Assembly (NCBI GenBank): GCA_947568835.1
Contig: OX387604.1
Location: 25,201,076 to 25,265,075 of the forward strand
DNA from: Protonemura montana
Taxonomy: Eukaryota; Arthropoda; Insecta; Plecoptera; Nemouridae
DNA: 64,000 nt
Direction: 5' to 3'
Under the pieces are notes generated by a model that made no database searches, had not been told where the DNA came from, and saw only the letters and a list, made by a program, of their open reading frames with translations. Below are positions 50,030 through 61,640 of the stretch, piece after piece. Position 1 is the stretch's first letter. Each line of letters begins with the position of its first letter. The position numbers and the translations under genes were made by a program.

Positions 50030-50556
50030 AAAGCTGGGTGATTTTCGGAGGGTAGGGGAAGAAGGTGGCAGCCCCGCCCAAGCACAGTTTTTGGATCAGT
50101 ACAAGAGACCTGCTCGTGGATTGAGAAGCGATTCGTCTTCTTCTTCATAGCTGTCTGCTTTTGCCGCAGAGAAAAAACATTTCCTTTTAGGCCTGCTTGC
50201 CACATCTCCAAGCAGTATACACACTCCGTGATAGGCGGAGGAAGGGGGATCAAAAACAGATTAAAAAAAACTTCAGCCAAAAGAACACTTTTCGCTTATT
50301 TCTTTTATCTCCCAAGAAAATGGTGGACGATCAAAGGCAAATGTAAAAATCTAATAATTGAAATGGTTACCTAGAAATGACTGTCTTGAAAACTTAATTT
50401 GATAAGTTGCACGCATTGGCAGTCAACATAATTAAAATATACCGGTGAATTGATGATATCATAAAAAAGAAGCTCAGTCAAATATCTTCCTTGCTAGTTA
50501 AAATGTAGGTTCCAATGACAACTATTGACCAGTTCTTTAGCGTAGTTTGCTAGCGT

Positions 50557-51030
50557 TTGATTATTATGAGTTTGTTTAGTTATTTTTGTTTCATTGTTAG
50601 GCAGTTTATTTCTATGTTTGTGTGTTTGAAAATCGCATTAAAAATTCCGAAAGATATTGGCACTTCCAAGGTTAACGAAGCCGTTCAAGATGCCTGTAAT
50701 TATGATTTTAACTCGGAGTTCCAATCTACAGAAGGGGGCGATCGGTTGTTGACTGGAACAGAGTTCGAATCGATAGCAGGTTAGTTGCCTACATCAAGAA
50801 AACTCTCCGAGAAGAAGAAACTTGCAAACATGTCGGATGCTGGGTTCCGTAACGGAGAGCAGAGGCACAGCACGGGCCCCATTCCAAACACCATCTTATC
50901 GCGGTTATCACACTTAGGTAGCCCCGAGATCCTAGACAATCACCAATCTTATAGGATTCCTCTCTCCGACAGTCTAGGTCGAAGTCAAGTTGCTTTTCGA
51001 GAGGATATTCTTTCAATACCATGTTCTTGA
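50557..51030 (+). CDS. Two adjacent open frames of unknown origin
   Basis: Frames at 50557-50784 and 50785-51030 lie back to back in the same frame. The first has protein-like content from about 50631 (KIALKIPKDIGTSKVNEAV, LLTGTEFESIAG) and ends at a potential GTTAGT splice donor. A possible acceptor (CATTGTTAG) lies at about 50600. The second encodes a Ser- and Arg-rich stretch. I recognise no family. Real exons of an unseen gene and decayed coding DNA are both possible. Confidence 0.25.
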
Positions 51031-51843
51031 GAAGATGAAAGAAAATAATTGGGAAGTGTGGCTTGTAAGTGGCAATTGTGCAACTTTATTTTTTATAATT
51101 CACAAAAAAAATCAAAGATTAACCTAAAAATGAATAGGTACAATTTTTTTAATAATATCTTTTCAAATATTACTTAAAATTTACATAATGTTTATGTGCA
51201 TTTACTTTTGAAATATATACTTTTTTTTATTCTCTTCTCTCTACCCTCGTAACACGAAACTCAAAAAAGGTGCAAATAACGCGTGATTTAGGTGACACAT
51301 GGACCTCTGATGCTCTGGTGCTCTGGTGCTTCGAGCCTGTGGTGCTGCTGTGCTGAAAACAAGATAAACATCTCATGCTTTATGTCCAGCTAGTTCGTAA
51401 ATGCCCAAATACTCGACTATTTTAAGTTGTCAGCAGATGGCAGGAAATGCCATGGCTCCATGGTTCACATATGCATATTATGAATATATTGTTTGTTTTG
51501 TCTCGGGTATAATTAGTATTCCATTGTACTGTTTCTTATCTCAACTGGACAGAGGTGACTCGTGCAAATATTGAAGCTGGAAACTAGACTAGACTCGGAC
51601 CATATAATGCTCGATTGCTATTTGCATTTAACGCTACTACTAAGCTAATACCGCTAATACAACCCAGGGTGGGTGCTAATTGTATTTGCAATTTATGCGA
51701 TTTATGCGGACGGCTTGTGCTATCTAATAGTAATAGGGTGATTGTTCGCATTCTCCCACTACCCAAGCTATCTGATTTTAGCTTATGATTAAGCCTGCAT
51801 TTTAAGGTTGTTATGATTTTTTTTATATTGACCTGTCCTGGTT

Positions 51844-52116
51844 TTATTTAATACCCGTTTCAAGTAAAGGTGATTCTAATATTTTCAGAAAATTGTTCCG
51901 TATGACATTTTCGGTATTTTCATATATTTGAACCAAGGATGTGAACAGAATTGACGTATATCTTTCAAACATTTCCCTGGCAAGATTATGCGACTGTCTG
52001 ACGAAGGTTTCATTCAACGTATAGTTTCTTGTAAGGAATTTCAACGTGAATTTGCACTTGTGAAGGAGGATCGATTCTGTCCAGAATCCTCCTGCCTTAT
52101 TCTCATCTCGAAACAT
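51844..52116 (-). CDS. Unidentified 90-codon open frame, possible last exon
   Basis: ATG (MFRDENKAGGFWTES) to TAA is uninterrupted in AT-rich DNA, with protein-like content (HNLAREMFERYTSILFTSL). A pyrimidine-rich acceptor (TGCCTTTAG) lies three bases before the ATG. It could be the final exon of a minus-strand gene whose other exons I cannot find. The family is unknown. Confidence 0.25.
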   Translation of the reverse strand: MFRDENKAGGFWTESILLHKCKFTLKFLTRNYTLNETFVRQSHNLAREMFERYTSILFTSLVQIYENTENVIRNNFLKILESPLLETGIK

Positions 52117-52746
52117 TCTCTAAAGGCAAAATCCAACACTAGAAGCAAATATCAAAATGATTGAACTCGCAAAGAATTGTGATTGTTAAAGCTTTTGTGT
52201 CCACATCACTTATAAGAATCATTTTTATTCTTGGTCAATTTAACGCACATTTCAATTCCTATTCAATTCATTTCAATTCACGCAAGTTAGTCAAATGGTT
52301 AAAAAAATGTTTTCCAATACACTGCGCATATGAGGACCAAATTTGATCCATACTTGTACATAATATGAGTTTACATATACATGTTTCGATCTGGTGTTCC
52401 CAAAGTTTTGTAATTAAAGTTAGCAAATAGAAATAGAAGTGGTGTAGGTACTAAGCTACGCGATGTATATGTTAGTATTGTACAGCACAGGTTGTAGCTT
52501 GAGCTTCTGACAGCCTTAAAACAACTTTTCTTGGTACGAATTTTAATTAAAGAACTGTGAAAGTACGATGTAGACGTGTATGCGGCGCATGTAAACAATT
52601 ACTCTGCGAAACTTGCAAAAATCTATCCCGAAAAAGTGTGTTTATCCAGACATTAAAAATAACTCACCAAATTTCCCGATTAAAAAAAAATACAGAAATG
52701 TATCATTTGAAAGAAAGATACATTTTCAATAAAGCCATTTCTCTTT
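52117..52746. other. AT-rich stretch, nothing recognised
   Basis: No coding or repeat feature is evident. A frame at 52557 with several cysteines runs into the adjacent SINE and is probably accidental. Confidence 0.5.
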
Positions 52747-53151
52747 ACCGAACGGTTTGGCGTGTTGGAAACACCGGTTCTCATGAGATCACCGAAGTTA
52801 AGCAGCACTTCGATGGGTTAGGTATTGGATGGGTGACCATCATACACATGACCAGTTCTGTTCGGGAGAGAGGTTGGAGGTATGAGTCTTGCTTATCAAC
52901 CTCTCGACAGCATGGATTTGTGGAGAAATCCTGCTGTTCGAGTTGTACAGTCCTGCAGAAGGGACATTAAGCCGGTGGTCCCCTTGGTCTTCGACAGGAG
53001 TAGGCTATGTGCCGGCACCGGGTTTCCCCTCCTCCCTACTATGCTAGGTTCATCATCATCCTCATCATCATCCACTCATTCATCGACGCCATTAGACTAG
53101 TGCCGCAGGGCCAGTCGTCAAGTGCGTCGTTAAACACTACAAATCAATCAA
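52747..53151 (+). mobile_element. SINE with 5S rRNA-like head, second copy
   Basis: Same order as the copy at 33013-33457: head with GATCACCGAAGTTAAGCAG and TTGGATGGGTGACC, then the GAGAGAGGTTGGAGG body, a CATCATC run and an AAATCAATCAA tail. It is about 40 bp shorter because of an internal deletion. The target-site repeats are not clear. Confidence 0.8.
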
Positions 53152-53379
53152 ACTTTTCTCAAAAGAAATATAAACTAACACTTTCTCTATCTAGAACGTT
53201 AAGTTATACAGGTTCTAAACGTATTGACATATTTTAAAGACGATATTCCAAGAAAAAATTTTGATCACTCCAGTCCGCTTAGAAATCGATTCACCGAGAT
53301 GGTCAATACGTGAAATATCTTCCATAAAAAAAACCACTAGAATCTATAAAATAATTGCGTGGGAGATCTACGGAGATCT

Positions 53380-53495
53380 CAGGTGGGTGGCTCGGGATAG
53401 CTAGGTGGTGGATGGAGAAGAAAGGGGCGGTTAAGGAGGGGTGGTGGAGCGGGCGGCGGGGGAGGGGTAGGGTTGGGTGGGGGTGGTGGGTTATA
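53380..53495. repeat. G-rich low-complexity stretch
   Basis: Runs of GGGTGG, GGGGTGG and GGGCGGCGGGG on the plus strand, which could form G-quadruplexes. No gene is attached. Confidence 0.6.
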
Positions 53496-54504
53496 TTGCG
53501 TCACTGTTACGTCAATGTCTCTGCAGTCCTACATAGTACTGGTATAGCTCTCTCTCCTTGCTGCTCTCTGCTCTCTGTTGGTTACCCAGCCCCAGGCTAG
53601 CTTTACTATCTGGATTATTGATGTTTCTCTTCCTTCTGCTTTTCGTCTTCCTTGTCCTCCTCCTTTTGTTTGTTGTTTCATCTTGGTTCTTCTCTAGCTT
53701 GATATTCTCTTTACGCCACAACATAGAAATCAGGATGCACAGCTGTAGTCTCTGTATACCCTAAAGTCGCTGGCTACGAGTCCCCGCATTTCTTCACTCT
53801 TCTCTACCCAACTTTCTATTTGTTCTAAGACGACAATGACGCGGCAGCCATTTTTGATATTTATACAGAATATTCTTTGCTGCAAGTTTTTGATAAAAAC
53901 GACGTCGACGCTTGGAGATCTAATGTAAAGTTTTGAGAAAGAAACTTGGTGCTTATTTGCTAGCAAAGTTTATCGCTAATGTGGAGCTACGGCCGTTACC
54001 GTAATTAAACGGCAATGATTTTTTTATTATTTAATATTATTTAAAATCTTAATAAAATGCATTATTTTAAATATATTTTGATATGCGTCCCTCATATTTT
54101 GTGTTGCATAGCATTACCTACTTCGAGAAAATCCAATTAAATTAACCGAGTTTTTCCTATATGGAAAAGAAGGAAATAATCTCATGAGAAAGTTTCGTGA
54201 AAGATTGTAAATAAAGTGCCATTCGTGATATCCATATCTAAACCGTTTTTAATATTATCCGTCGAGAAAGAGGTGGCACTTTCAGTGAGGACACCGGATA
54301 CACCGGATACTCCGGAAATATCCGCAGCATCAGGGATCTTTAGATCCCTGAAGTTTATTGATCAATACCTCCAAAGATTACGTGAATAACTGCGGAACTT
54401 AATTGGGAACGCACCAAGCAAGCAAATGCGAAACAGACGTATGCGTATAGAAGTGGAAAATCTCCAACAAAGAAAGAATGTATTTTAAAACGACAAAGAC
54501 ATTA

Positions 54505-54612
54505 TGATTGTTTTTAGACTCATGTCTACTTGATTAAGCCTAAGCACTAGTTTTAACAAAAACTATTTGAAATGGGTTTTGAATGCTAAGTAAAGGACAA
54601 CTAAATGTCCCA
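54505..54612 (+). mobile_element. Single-arm copy of the foldback family
   Basis: GACTCATGTCTACTT, CCTAAGCACTAG, AAAACTATTTGAAATGGG and TTTTGAATGCTAAGTAAAGG match one arm of the elements at 28.3 and 45.5 kb. The other arm is absent. Confidence 0.65.
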
Positions 54613-54828
54613 TTCTTCTTCGCACTTATTCGCATTTAATCAATTTTTTGTAATACCCTTAGTTTTTCAAATAAACGTCTCTGAAATTGGGAGGATCTCA
54701 CACAAATCTTCTCCTGCAATCCAGTCTTGGATAGGAAGCTGAATCAGAACACAGAAGGATCGAAAACCAAGTGAAAGCAAAGCTAACCAAAATCTTCACC
54801 AATCGTAGAATTCCAAGATTGAACTAGG

Positions 54829-55304
54829 TCAATTTTCGGGGTTGGCTCTAACGTGTTCCACCCAGTACCGAATCAGAAAACCCGTCGCATTCGAATTCGA
54901 GAGAGCAAACGCCCACTGAGCGCCACATACAGTTGGAATGGAATCCGACGTCGCATGCCGTCTGCGTGGGCGTGTGGCGCCGCGACGCTCCGCGCAGAAG
55001 TAGTCAGCTCCGACATTTCTATTGGATCTATTCCTCTTCCAAACATTGCAGTTGGCGAACAAACAGACAGTCGCAGAAAATACACCGATTTCCCTTGCTT
55101 TTTAAATCGTCGCTCGTTTCGAGGAGACTTCCTACTTCCTACCGGCTGTTTATAGGCGTCCCTTTCAAAGACCGAGGTCGCTTTAACACGTCAACGGTGA
55201 TACTTTCGGCGGCGCGTCTCGAAGAAAACTATTATTGGAAAAGGATTCCTTTATTACATGAACGATATCAATGGCACCTTACTACATATAGGGCGTGTGC
55301 ATGA
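54829..55304. other. GC-richer patch with overlapping open frames
   Basis: Several frames on both strands are open over the same bases, which reflects composition more than coding. CpG is frequent (GACGTCGCATGCCG, GGCGCCGCGACGC). It could be a promoter or first exon of a gene not in view. No protein family is recognised. Confidence 0.25.
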
Positions 55305-55835
55305 CCTCTTTTCAAAGACCGGTTAAAACAATAATAATTCCAAAAAAAAAAAACGAGGTGCATATTGATTATTTAACGTTGCGTTTTTATAAAGAAGATA
55401 GAGAAGTACAAGAATATGTTTTTTTTTTTTTTATAAAGCGAGTAAGTTATTAGATACAATAATTCACGAATAAAAATCTTCCTGGCATGTTGACATAAAT
55501 CTTTTATCAAACTCTAGCACATTCTAGCTAATTCACGTTCAGCATGCGTCTAGTAATCTTGCGTAACGTTGTATTCGAACGAATGAATCGGTGACCGTAC
55601 CTCATTTCAGATTCCATCGGATTCGTTTCGAATGTAATGATTGCGAAAGATTCGTTGTCACGGCTCTCGAGTCTCGCATCTTATCTCTGCCACGCATGCC
55701 ACGCACAACACTACGCACTGCGATTTTAGACTCCTAGAGGGCCACGACGGTCTAAGAGTTGCTAACTACGACTCACTGCTTTTTCTGGGTTCCCTGTTCG
55801 TTGATAACGCCATTTTCAGCGGTTTTCTTTGTCGG

Positions 55836-56465
55836 TTGATTGATTTGTTGTGTTTGACGTCGTAATGTTTTAACAACTGCCTAACCTAGCCTAGAAGGAG
55901 GAGAACCTGTGACATTTTTACCGATCTTAGTTGATTTTAGAGGATATTTGTAATATTATTTTGTAAAAAATTGTCTTACAGTTTAGAGAATCGATGCAAA
56001 CTGTGTTTATATGTACTCGTATAAGTTCATTTAAACCGATATCTTAAATCGAATCTTTTAGAAAGTGTTTTGTGGGTGATCTTTTACTGTGATCTTATTT
56101 ACTTATTATACTGTTTATTACGTTTCTAAATTCTAATATCTTTTATTTGAACAGACGGGAGAAATAATAAAAAAGATCGGCACCTGCACCGGTAGCCCAC
56201 TCCTGTAAAGAGCACCAAGAGCCCAAAGTATCTTTCAAAGGACAGTACAGCTCGAACAACAGGATTCCTCCTCAAATCCATGCTGTCGAGAGGTTGATAA
56301 GCAAGGCGAGTAAAGTTGTTGTACTAATTTTCATCTTTCCAACCTCTCTCTCAAATAGAACTAGTATTGAATACGATGGTCACCCATCCAATACCTGATA
56401 CAGCGCAGTGTTGCTTGACTTGGGTGATCTCATGAAAGCCGGTGTTTCCAACACACCAAACCGTT
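55836..56465 (-). mobile_element. 5S-headed SINE interrupted by an insertion
   Basis: The 3' tail (TTGATTGATTTGT, ACGTCG) is at 55836-55905 and the head and body are at about 56179-56465, both reading on the minus strand. The roughly 270 bp between them do not match the SINE. This inner piece has CCGATCTT-like ends in inverted orientation. Confidence 0.7.
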
Positions 56466-56996
56466 AGTTCCATATTACTGCTCGCCATTATCTTGTTTTG
56501 CTTACCATGTTTTAGAGTTGTAGTGTAAAAAGGCAGTTAATATAGTGGCATAAAAGGCAGTATAACAGTAACATTGATCCACGTGGATCTGGATTCAAAT
56601 CGGGGTAAAAGAAAAATAATAAGGGCTAAAATTTACTTTCAGTTGATCGTCTTAAAATAATCCTATTGATCACATCTTAGACTATGATCACTGTGAACCC
56701 TGACTACGCTGTAGTATTAAACACGGCTTTTCGTTATTAAAATTTATCATAATGACCTTGACAATTGTACCTTACTGTCGAAGAAACTCATAAAACAATG
56801 AGTGAATTCACAACCTGTATAAAAGAAAGTCTCATGCCTATTTTATCTTCTAGGCTGTTGATGTCATAAGGAAACTACGCTACTTTTTCGAGTAGACCGT
56901 CATTGCTAAAACCTGGTCACTCTCTGCGTGCCAATGTTCTCTAAAATTATTCAGCTCGACGCTACACTTCGGACAGATCGAGAATTCATTTTTTAA

Positions 56997-57599
56997 ACCC
57001 GAGCAAATGTGCACCAGCTCAAGCTTGAACCCGAGCAAATGTGCACCAGCTCAAGCTTGAACCCGAGCAAATGTGCACCAGCTCAAGCTTGAACCCGAGC
57101 AAATGTGCACCAGCTCAAGCTTGAACCCGAGCAAATGTGCACCAGCTCAAGCTTGAACCCGAGCAAATGTGCACCAGCTCAAGCTTGAACCCGAGCAAAT
57201 GTACACCAGCTCAAGCTTGAACCCGAGCAAATGTACACCAGCTCAAGCTTGAACCCGAGCAAATGTGCACCAGCTCAAGCTTGAACCCGAGCAAATGTAC
57301 ACCAGCTCAAGCTTGAACCCGAGCAAATGTACACCAGCTCAAGCTTGAACCCGAGCAAATGTGCACCAGCTCAAGCTTGAACCCGAGCAAATGTGCACCA
57401 GCTCAAGCTTGAACCCGAGCAAATGTGCACCAGCTCAAGCTTGAACCCGAGCAAATGTGCACCAGCTCAAGCTTGAACCCGAGCAAATGTGCACCAGCTC
57501 AAGCTTGAACCCGAGCAAATGTGTACCAGCTCAAGCTTGAACCCGAGCAAATGTGCACCAGCTCAAGCTTGAACCCGAGCAAATGTGCACCAGCTCAAG
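56997..57599. repeat. 32-bp satellite array, 19 units
   Basis: Units starting GAGCAAATGTGCACCAGCTC occur every 32 bp from 57001 to 57577 with almost no divergence. Each unit contains the palindrome TCAAGCTTGA. The only differences I see are GTACAC for GTGCAC in units 7, 8, 10 and 11 and GTGTAC in unit 17. Open frames through it are artefacts. Confidence 0.95.
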
Positions 57600-58610
57600 G
57601 TGTGGTTTGTTTAACACCCGCCCGTGGTTATTCGCTTGTCAATATTTTTAATTTATGCTTAAAAATAACGAATCACAAATACCGTCCGAATAAACAGTTT
57701 TTTTCTAATATTTAATTTGGAACGATTATCTGTCGCATTCAAACTGGTTCTGAGAATTCAGACACTAGACTAATGTGCATCTTATTGGGCTACAAATTGG
57801 AAAATAAAGTAAATAAAACCAAACGAAATTACACAAACTTCTAATTTTTTATTGAGATTTGGCAGATGGGTTCCTTTTTTTTTTAAATAGAAAAAATAAA
57901 GTTAAATTCACCGATGAAATTATGGCCGCGCTGTATACCATGTAACTCACCAAATATGTCATCAATCGTGGAAGAAAATAAAATACAAATACAAAAACAA
58001 ATACAAATCGTTTATGGCACTGCGTTGTTCTGAATGCATACAGCAAACCTTGCAAACCTTGTTGTCTGAATATGATGAAACTCACGTAGATAATTTCTAG
58101 ATAAAGAAATCAGAAAGAAAACTCGCTAACGCGTGGAAATAAGATACAGCTGTGCGGTTGTCTAATAATGTATTGCAATATTGAAGGAAAAGTGCAGCAC
58201 TGAGCTTCAGAATTTAAGAGACGTTGGTTGGGTTAAATATGGAGACAAAGTCCCAATTAGAAAGTTATTGAAAATATGTATCATTTAATGTGGATTATGA
58301 TAAATAATGTCATGCTATTCCATATATGTTTTGTTTACAAAGTAAGAAGTCATTCGTCAATTGGGTTTAATTGTACCCATCTTCTTGAGATTAGCAAGCA
58401 ATTAAACATAACGCAATAAGCTAAATAACTCACACCACAAATCGTTTACCATAAAAGAAAAAAAAATTGAATTGCTAAGCTTGTTTTTTTAATTTTTAAT
58501 CACTTTATCGTTACCAATCTGTAAAACGACCATTAATCAGAAACTTAATTTACAATTAAAATTACGTAAAATCAGTAGATACAGATCCTTTACCTGTCAA
58601 ATAATCTCAT
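57600..58610. other. AT-rich spacer, nothing recognised
   Basis: Between the satellite and the ribozyme-bearing element. No coding frame or clear repeat. Confidence 0.5.
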
Positions 58611-58804
58611 ATTTGTTGTGGTAACGGACTTGCTCTGGTGGGATTGACTTGTGGTCCTAAAAAGGACCTAAAAAGTCGACGTTTCGTCGGCGATGGCGCC
58701 GACATCTTCAGGACTGAAGATCCTCTGGTCCTTCTGGTCCTTCTGGTCCTTTTTAGGACCACAAGTCAATCCCAACAGAGCAAGTCCGTTACTTACCACA
58801 ACAT
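58611..58804. mobile_element. Foldback element carrying a ribozyme-like core
   Basis: The arms at about 58611-58668 and 58745-58804 are nearly exact reverse complements (one mismatch in 48 bp, then a 4-base indel). The 76-base loop holds the hammerhead-like motif and three direct CTTCTGGTC-type repeats. Hammerhead ribozymes are known in Penelope-like and related non-autonomous retroelements, so that origin is inferred. It codes for no protein. Confidence 0.65.
58674..58715 (-). ncRNA. Hammerhead-ribozyme-like motif (minimal, stem I open)
   Basis: On the minus strand the order is AGTC, CTGAAGA, a 7-bp stem GTCGGCG/CGCCGAC closed by CCAT, GAAAC, GTC, GACT. This gives stem I (AGTC/GACT), the CUGANGA core, stem II, the GAAA core and a GTC cleavage triplet. 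Stem III is only the palindrome ACGT, as in the minimal hammerheads of Penelope-like elements that work as dimers. One extra T separates the core from stem II; an extra base at this place is known from a viroid hammerhead. Activity is untested. Confidence 0.5.
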
Positions 58805-61404
58805 TCACCCACGGCTCTGAACCACTTCACCAAACCAATCTCATATTTGCCAAAATTGTGCACCCCTGTGCGTTTAAGCATTTAGCATTTTAGGCGCAGG
58901 TGAAGTGATTGCACCACAACTAATTGTAAAAGAGGAGAACATTAGCGACACTTGCCTAGAAATGGGTTACCTGAGCCCCAGCTGTTGCTATTGGATAGCA
59001 TACTACGACATATTTGTCTAGAGAAACCCATCCCTAAATCTGTTCTATGAGACTATTAGACTATTAGACTATTATGCGTGTATCGTAGCTTCCATAACAA
59101 TGTTTCATGGCGCAAGCAAGCTCTTGTGTAGTGAACATATGCGGCCGTTATTTCAAACAACGATCCTGCTAGAAATAGTTAGCTTTATAATCAATGTTTG
59201 GCAAGATTTAAGAGGGTAGTTTCTGCGCAGATTAGTGAAATAATCCTTCGTGGATAGAAGGAACAATTTAATTGTTTATTAATTGCTGGTTAAGTAAGAC
59301 CATGGACAGCTGGACTTGAATACGAAATATTTCAAATTATCAATCACTTAAGTAACTAAAAGGAGAAGGCTATTTTTTATTTTTTTACTTTAGTTCAAAA
59401 TAATGTTACCATGTTAATGTATTCAGGATGTCAGAATGTAGGATGTTTATGTTTTTTCTTGTTATTCGAAGGTCATACACCTGTAATCACATGAAGAAAT
59501 GTGTGCAGGTAAGACAATTAAAATGTACGCATATTTGTTGCCCCCCCCCCCCCCCCCCTCCCCACTCTTTATTCGTTTGGATAAAATAAACACTTTTGTA
59601 CGTGAGACTTTGGGAGCAATGAGTCGTGCTGGCGGGCAACAGAGTGTGGGAGTCTGGGGGAGGGGGAGGGTGATGGGCTTATTCCACAGAAGGGTGGGCA
59701 GGGTTTAATACCCTGCCCACTTATCTTATATCGAACGAACGCTCTGAGAATAGAAATACGAAAGTTGTAGGTGAGAAGATAAGGCTGCGAAACCGTTTCG
59801 TTATTAAAAGCCGACCTGTGGAAATGATACTTTAAAAAAAAAATGTATTTAAATGAAATCATATGTAATTACTTATACCACTTCCTGTTCCATCTCGAGA
59901 ATCATTCTTATATGAAGGGTGCACGCATGTTTCTGCTCCAATAAGAAGTGTCTTAACTCCTCAACCCTATAATAACATTCAGGCCGTGTGAAATGAGCCA
60001 GCTAATTTTTTTAATCTTTAAAATCAACCCATTGAAAACTAAAAAATAAGATAATTTTTACTGAACCTGAATCAAATTAACGGTACATTCACGTTTGATT
60101 AGGTCACCAATTCTTTCAGATGTCTGACACCATGTGACCAGTGCCACAGTGTTCGTCGTTAAAACAGTGTGTCGTGAAACACAACAGTTCTTTCAGAGAA
60201 TGTTAAAGAAATGATATGTTGGTCGTCCTATTCTAGAATTTCATATAAAATAGTTTGATTTTGTCTTTTTTTCAGAGTTACTATTAAGAGCTCGTGATTC
60301 GCGCTCTTCGCAAGGTAATTTCCTTTTCTAAACTTAACCTCTCTTTTGCTTTGCCCCGTTATTATTCATATAGCCTAAGCCTTCGCTCTTTCTCCCACCA
60401 CACATAATTTATTCTCCTCACATTTTGAAAATGGTTCTTTAGCAAAGAATGGCTTCCAAGTTTGATCGAATTGTAGACATTTTATCAGAACCTAAGTCAA
60501 CTCGATCCGTTCCTTGGCGAATCCTATAATACCAAAGAATCAGCATTCTTAGCACAAAGAAAACTTAGTCGAGTGCGTGTTCTAGAAAAGCCATATTTGC
60601 TACCGGAGATAATTTTCCAAACAGTCATTCATCACTGAAGCAGTTTTTGTTCAGTTGCTTCTAGTGTTTGCAGAGCAAGTGTACTGCATGACTTTTCAGT
60701 GCAAGGGAAGTGAACGACGGTTGTGAAGGTTGAAATGCAAGGGCACACCAATGGGAACGGGGGGTTCGGCAAAACCCGGAACACGCAAGTGTAGCTTTGC
60801 AACCAATCCAAATCGGGAAAGTCATTTGGAACACGCGCAAACTCGTCGACCAATCTTTCCTTTTCAACGAGAATTCATTTGAATTAATTTTCTTTGCGGG
60901 AAAAGCGAGTTTCCTCACTGAAAGCCTCGTAAGACTATATCGTTTGAAAGCGGGTTAGAACATTTTTTCGAGAATTTTTTTCGCTTTTTATAAACGGACT
61001 TTTTTTTATGGGAGGCATTCCTGTTTTATTTGTTTTATCTTTTGGAATTGGTTTGATCAGTGATGAGACTGAACATATCAAACTCTGAAGAAACGTCTTA
61101 AAAATATGTATTTTCTAGACACAAACACCATCTCAATTTCATGAAATTCATCATCACCTCCTTTCCCTCATAGTTTCACCAAAGAAAATGCGTATGGCAA
61201 ACAACAAAAAGAAATTTCATTTCATGCCATCGGCACGTTCTCAAGTACCTGTAAATAAGATTTACTTTTAGACATACTACCTTTGAGTAACGGATCTTGA
61301 CATGTAGTCAAAGATATAAATACTTTGATTATCATCCTTCCACCAATCATAAGCAGTATTTGATGACATAATCTTGTCATTTGATGCAACCAGTTGAATA
61401 AAAT
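58805..61404. other. Spacer with small repeats
   Basis: It contains a poly(C) run (about 59540-59559), a G-rich stretch with a perfect hairpin (GTGGGCAGGG / CCCTGCCCAC at 59694-59720) and a SINE-tail fragment at 60126. Minus-strand frames at 60632-60918 overlap each other and do not look coding. Confidence 0.5.
60126..60186 (+). mobile_element. SINE tail fragment
   Basis: GACACCATGTGACCAGTGCC and AAAACAGTGTGTCG match the 3' part of the SINE (GACGCCATTAGACCAGCGCC, AAAACAGTGCGTC). The head and body are absent. It could instead be the end of the partner LINE. Confidence 0.45.
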
Positions 61405-61431
61405 TTGACGACCAGTCAAAGGTCATCTGAG

Positions 61432-61640
61432 ACAGGAGCAACAGCTGCTGCCGTAAAGACGCTGCGGAAAGAGACGCTTTTCAAACAGATGACGAAACTG
61501 TGGACCCCAGCAGACTACTGCAGCACCCTGGACTGCAACAGGCCCTGTGTCACCCTCGGCTTCTCTTTAGCAGACTTCTGGGACGCCAACGGGCAAGGTC
61601 AAGCTAAAAAGACGACCATAAACGTAGTCCTATGTACGAA
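61432..61640 (+). CDS. Candidate exon of unknown gene
   Basis: This is part of an open frame that spans 61405-61803. The stretch has higher GC and protein-like content: TGATAAAVKTLRKETL, WTPADYCSTLDCNRPC and SLADFWDANGQGQ. Three cysteines fall close together (CSTLDCNRPC). A weak acceptor (GAGACAG) precedes it and the possible donors are weak. I see no signal peptide or known motif. If real, its neighbours are beyond recognition or outside the window. Confidence 0.3.

Larger units (their letters stand above)
46962..50556. other. Region upstream of JHAMT without secure gene
   Basis: AT-rich DNA with one minus-strand frame worth note at 48112-48372 and a short GATGGGTG microsatellite near 50 kb. 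It could carry JHAMT regulatory DNA. Confidence 0.5.

Noticed and set aside
53355-53600. Gly/Trp-rich open frame
   Set aside because: It is the translation of a G-rich low-complexity run.
54829-55304. Overlapping open frames on both strands
   Set aside because: Four frames are open at once over the same bases, which points to base composition; none has recognisable content.
57521-57715. Open frame starting in the 32-bp satellite
   Set aside because: It is generated by the satellite unit and leaves it into ordinary spacer; there is no protein-like continuation.
61432-61480. Serpin reactive-loop-like TGATAAAV
   Set aside because: The hinge resembles serpins, but no other serpin block follows or precedes it.
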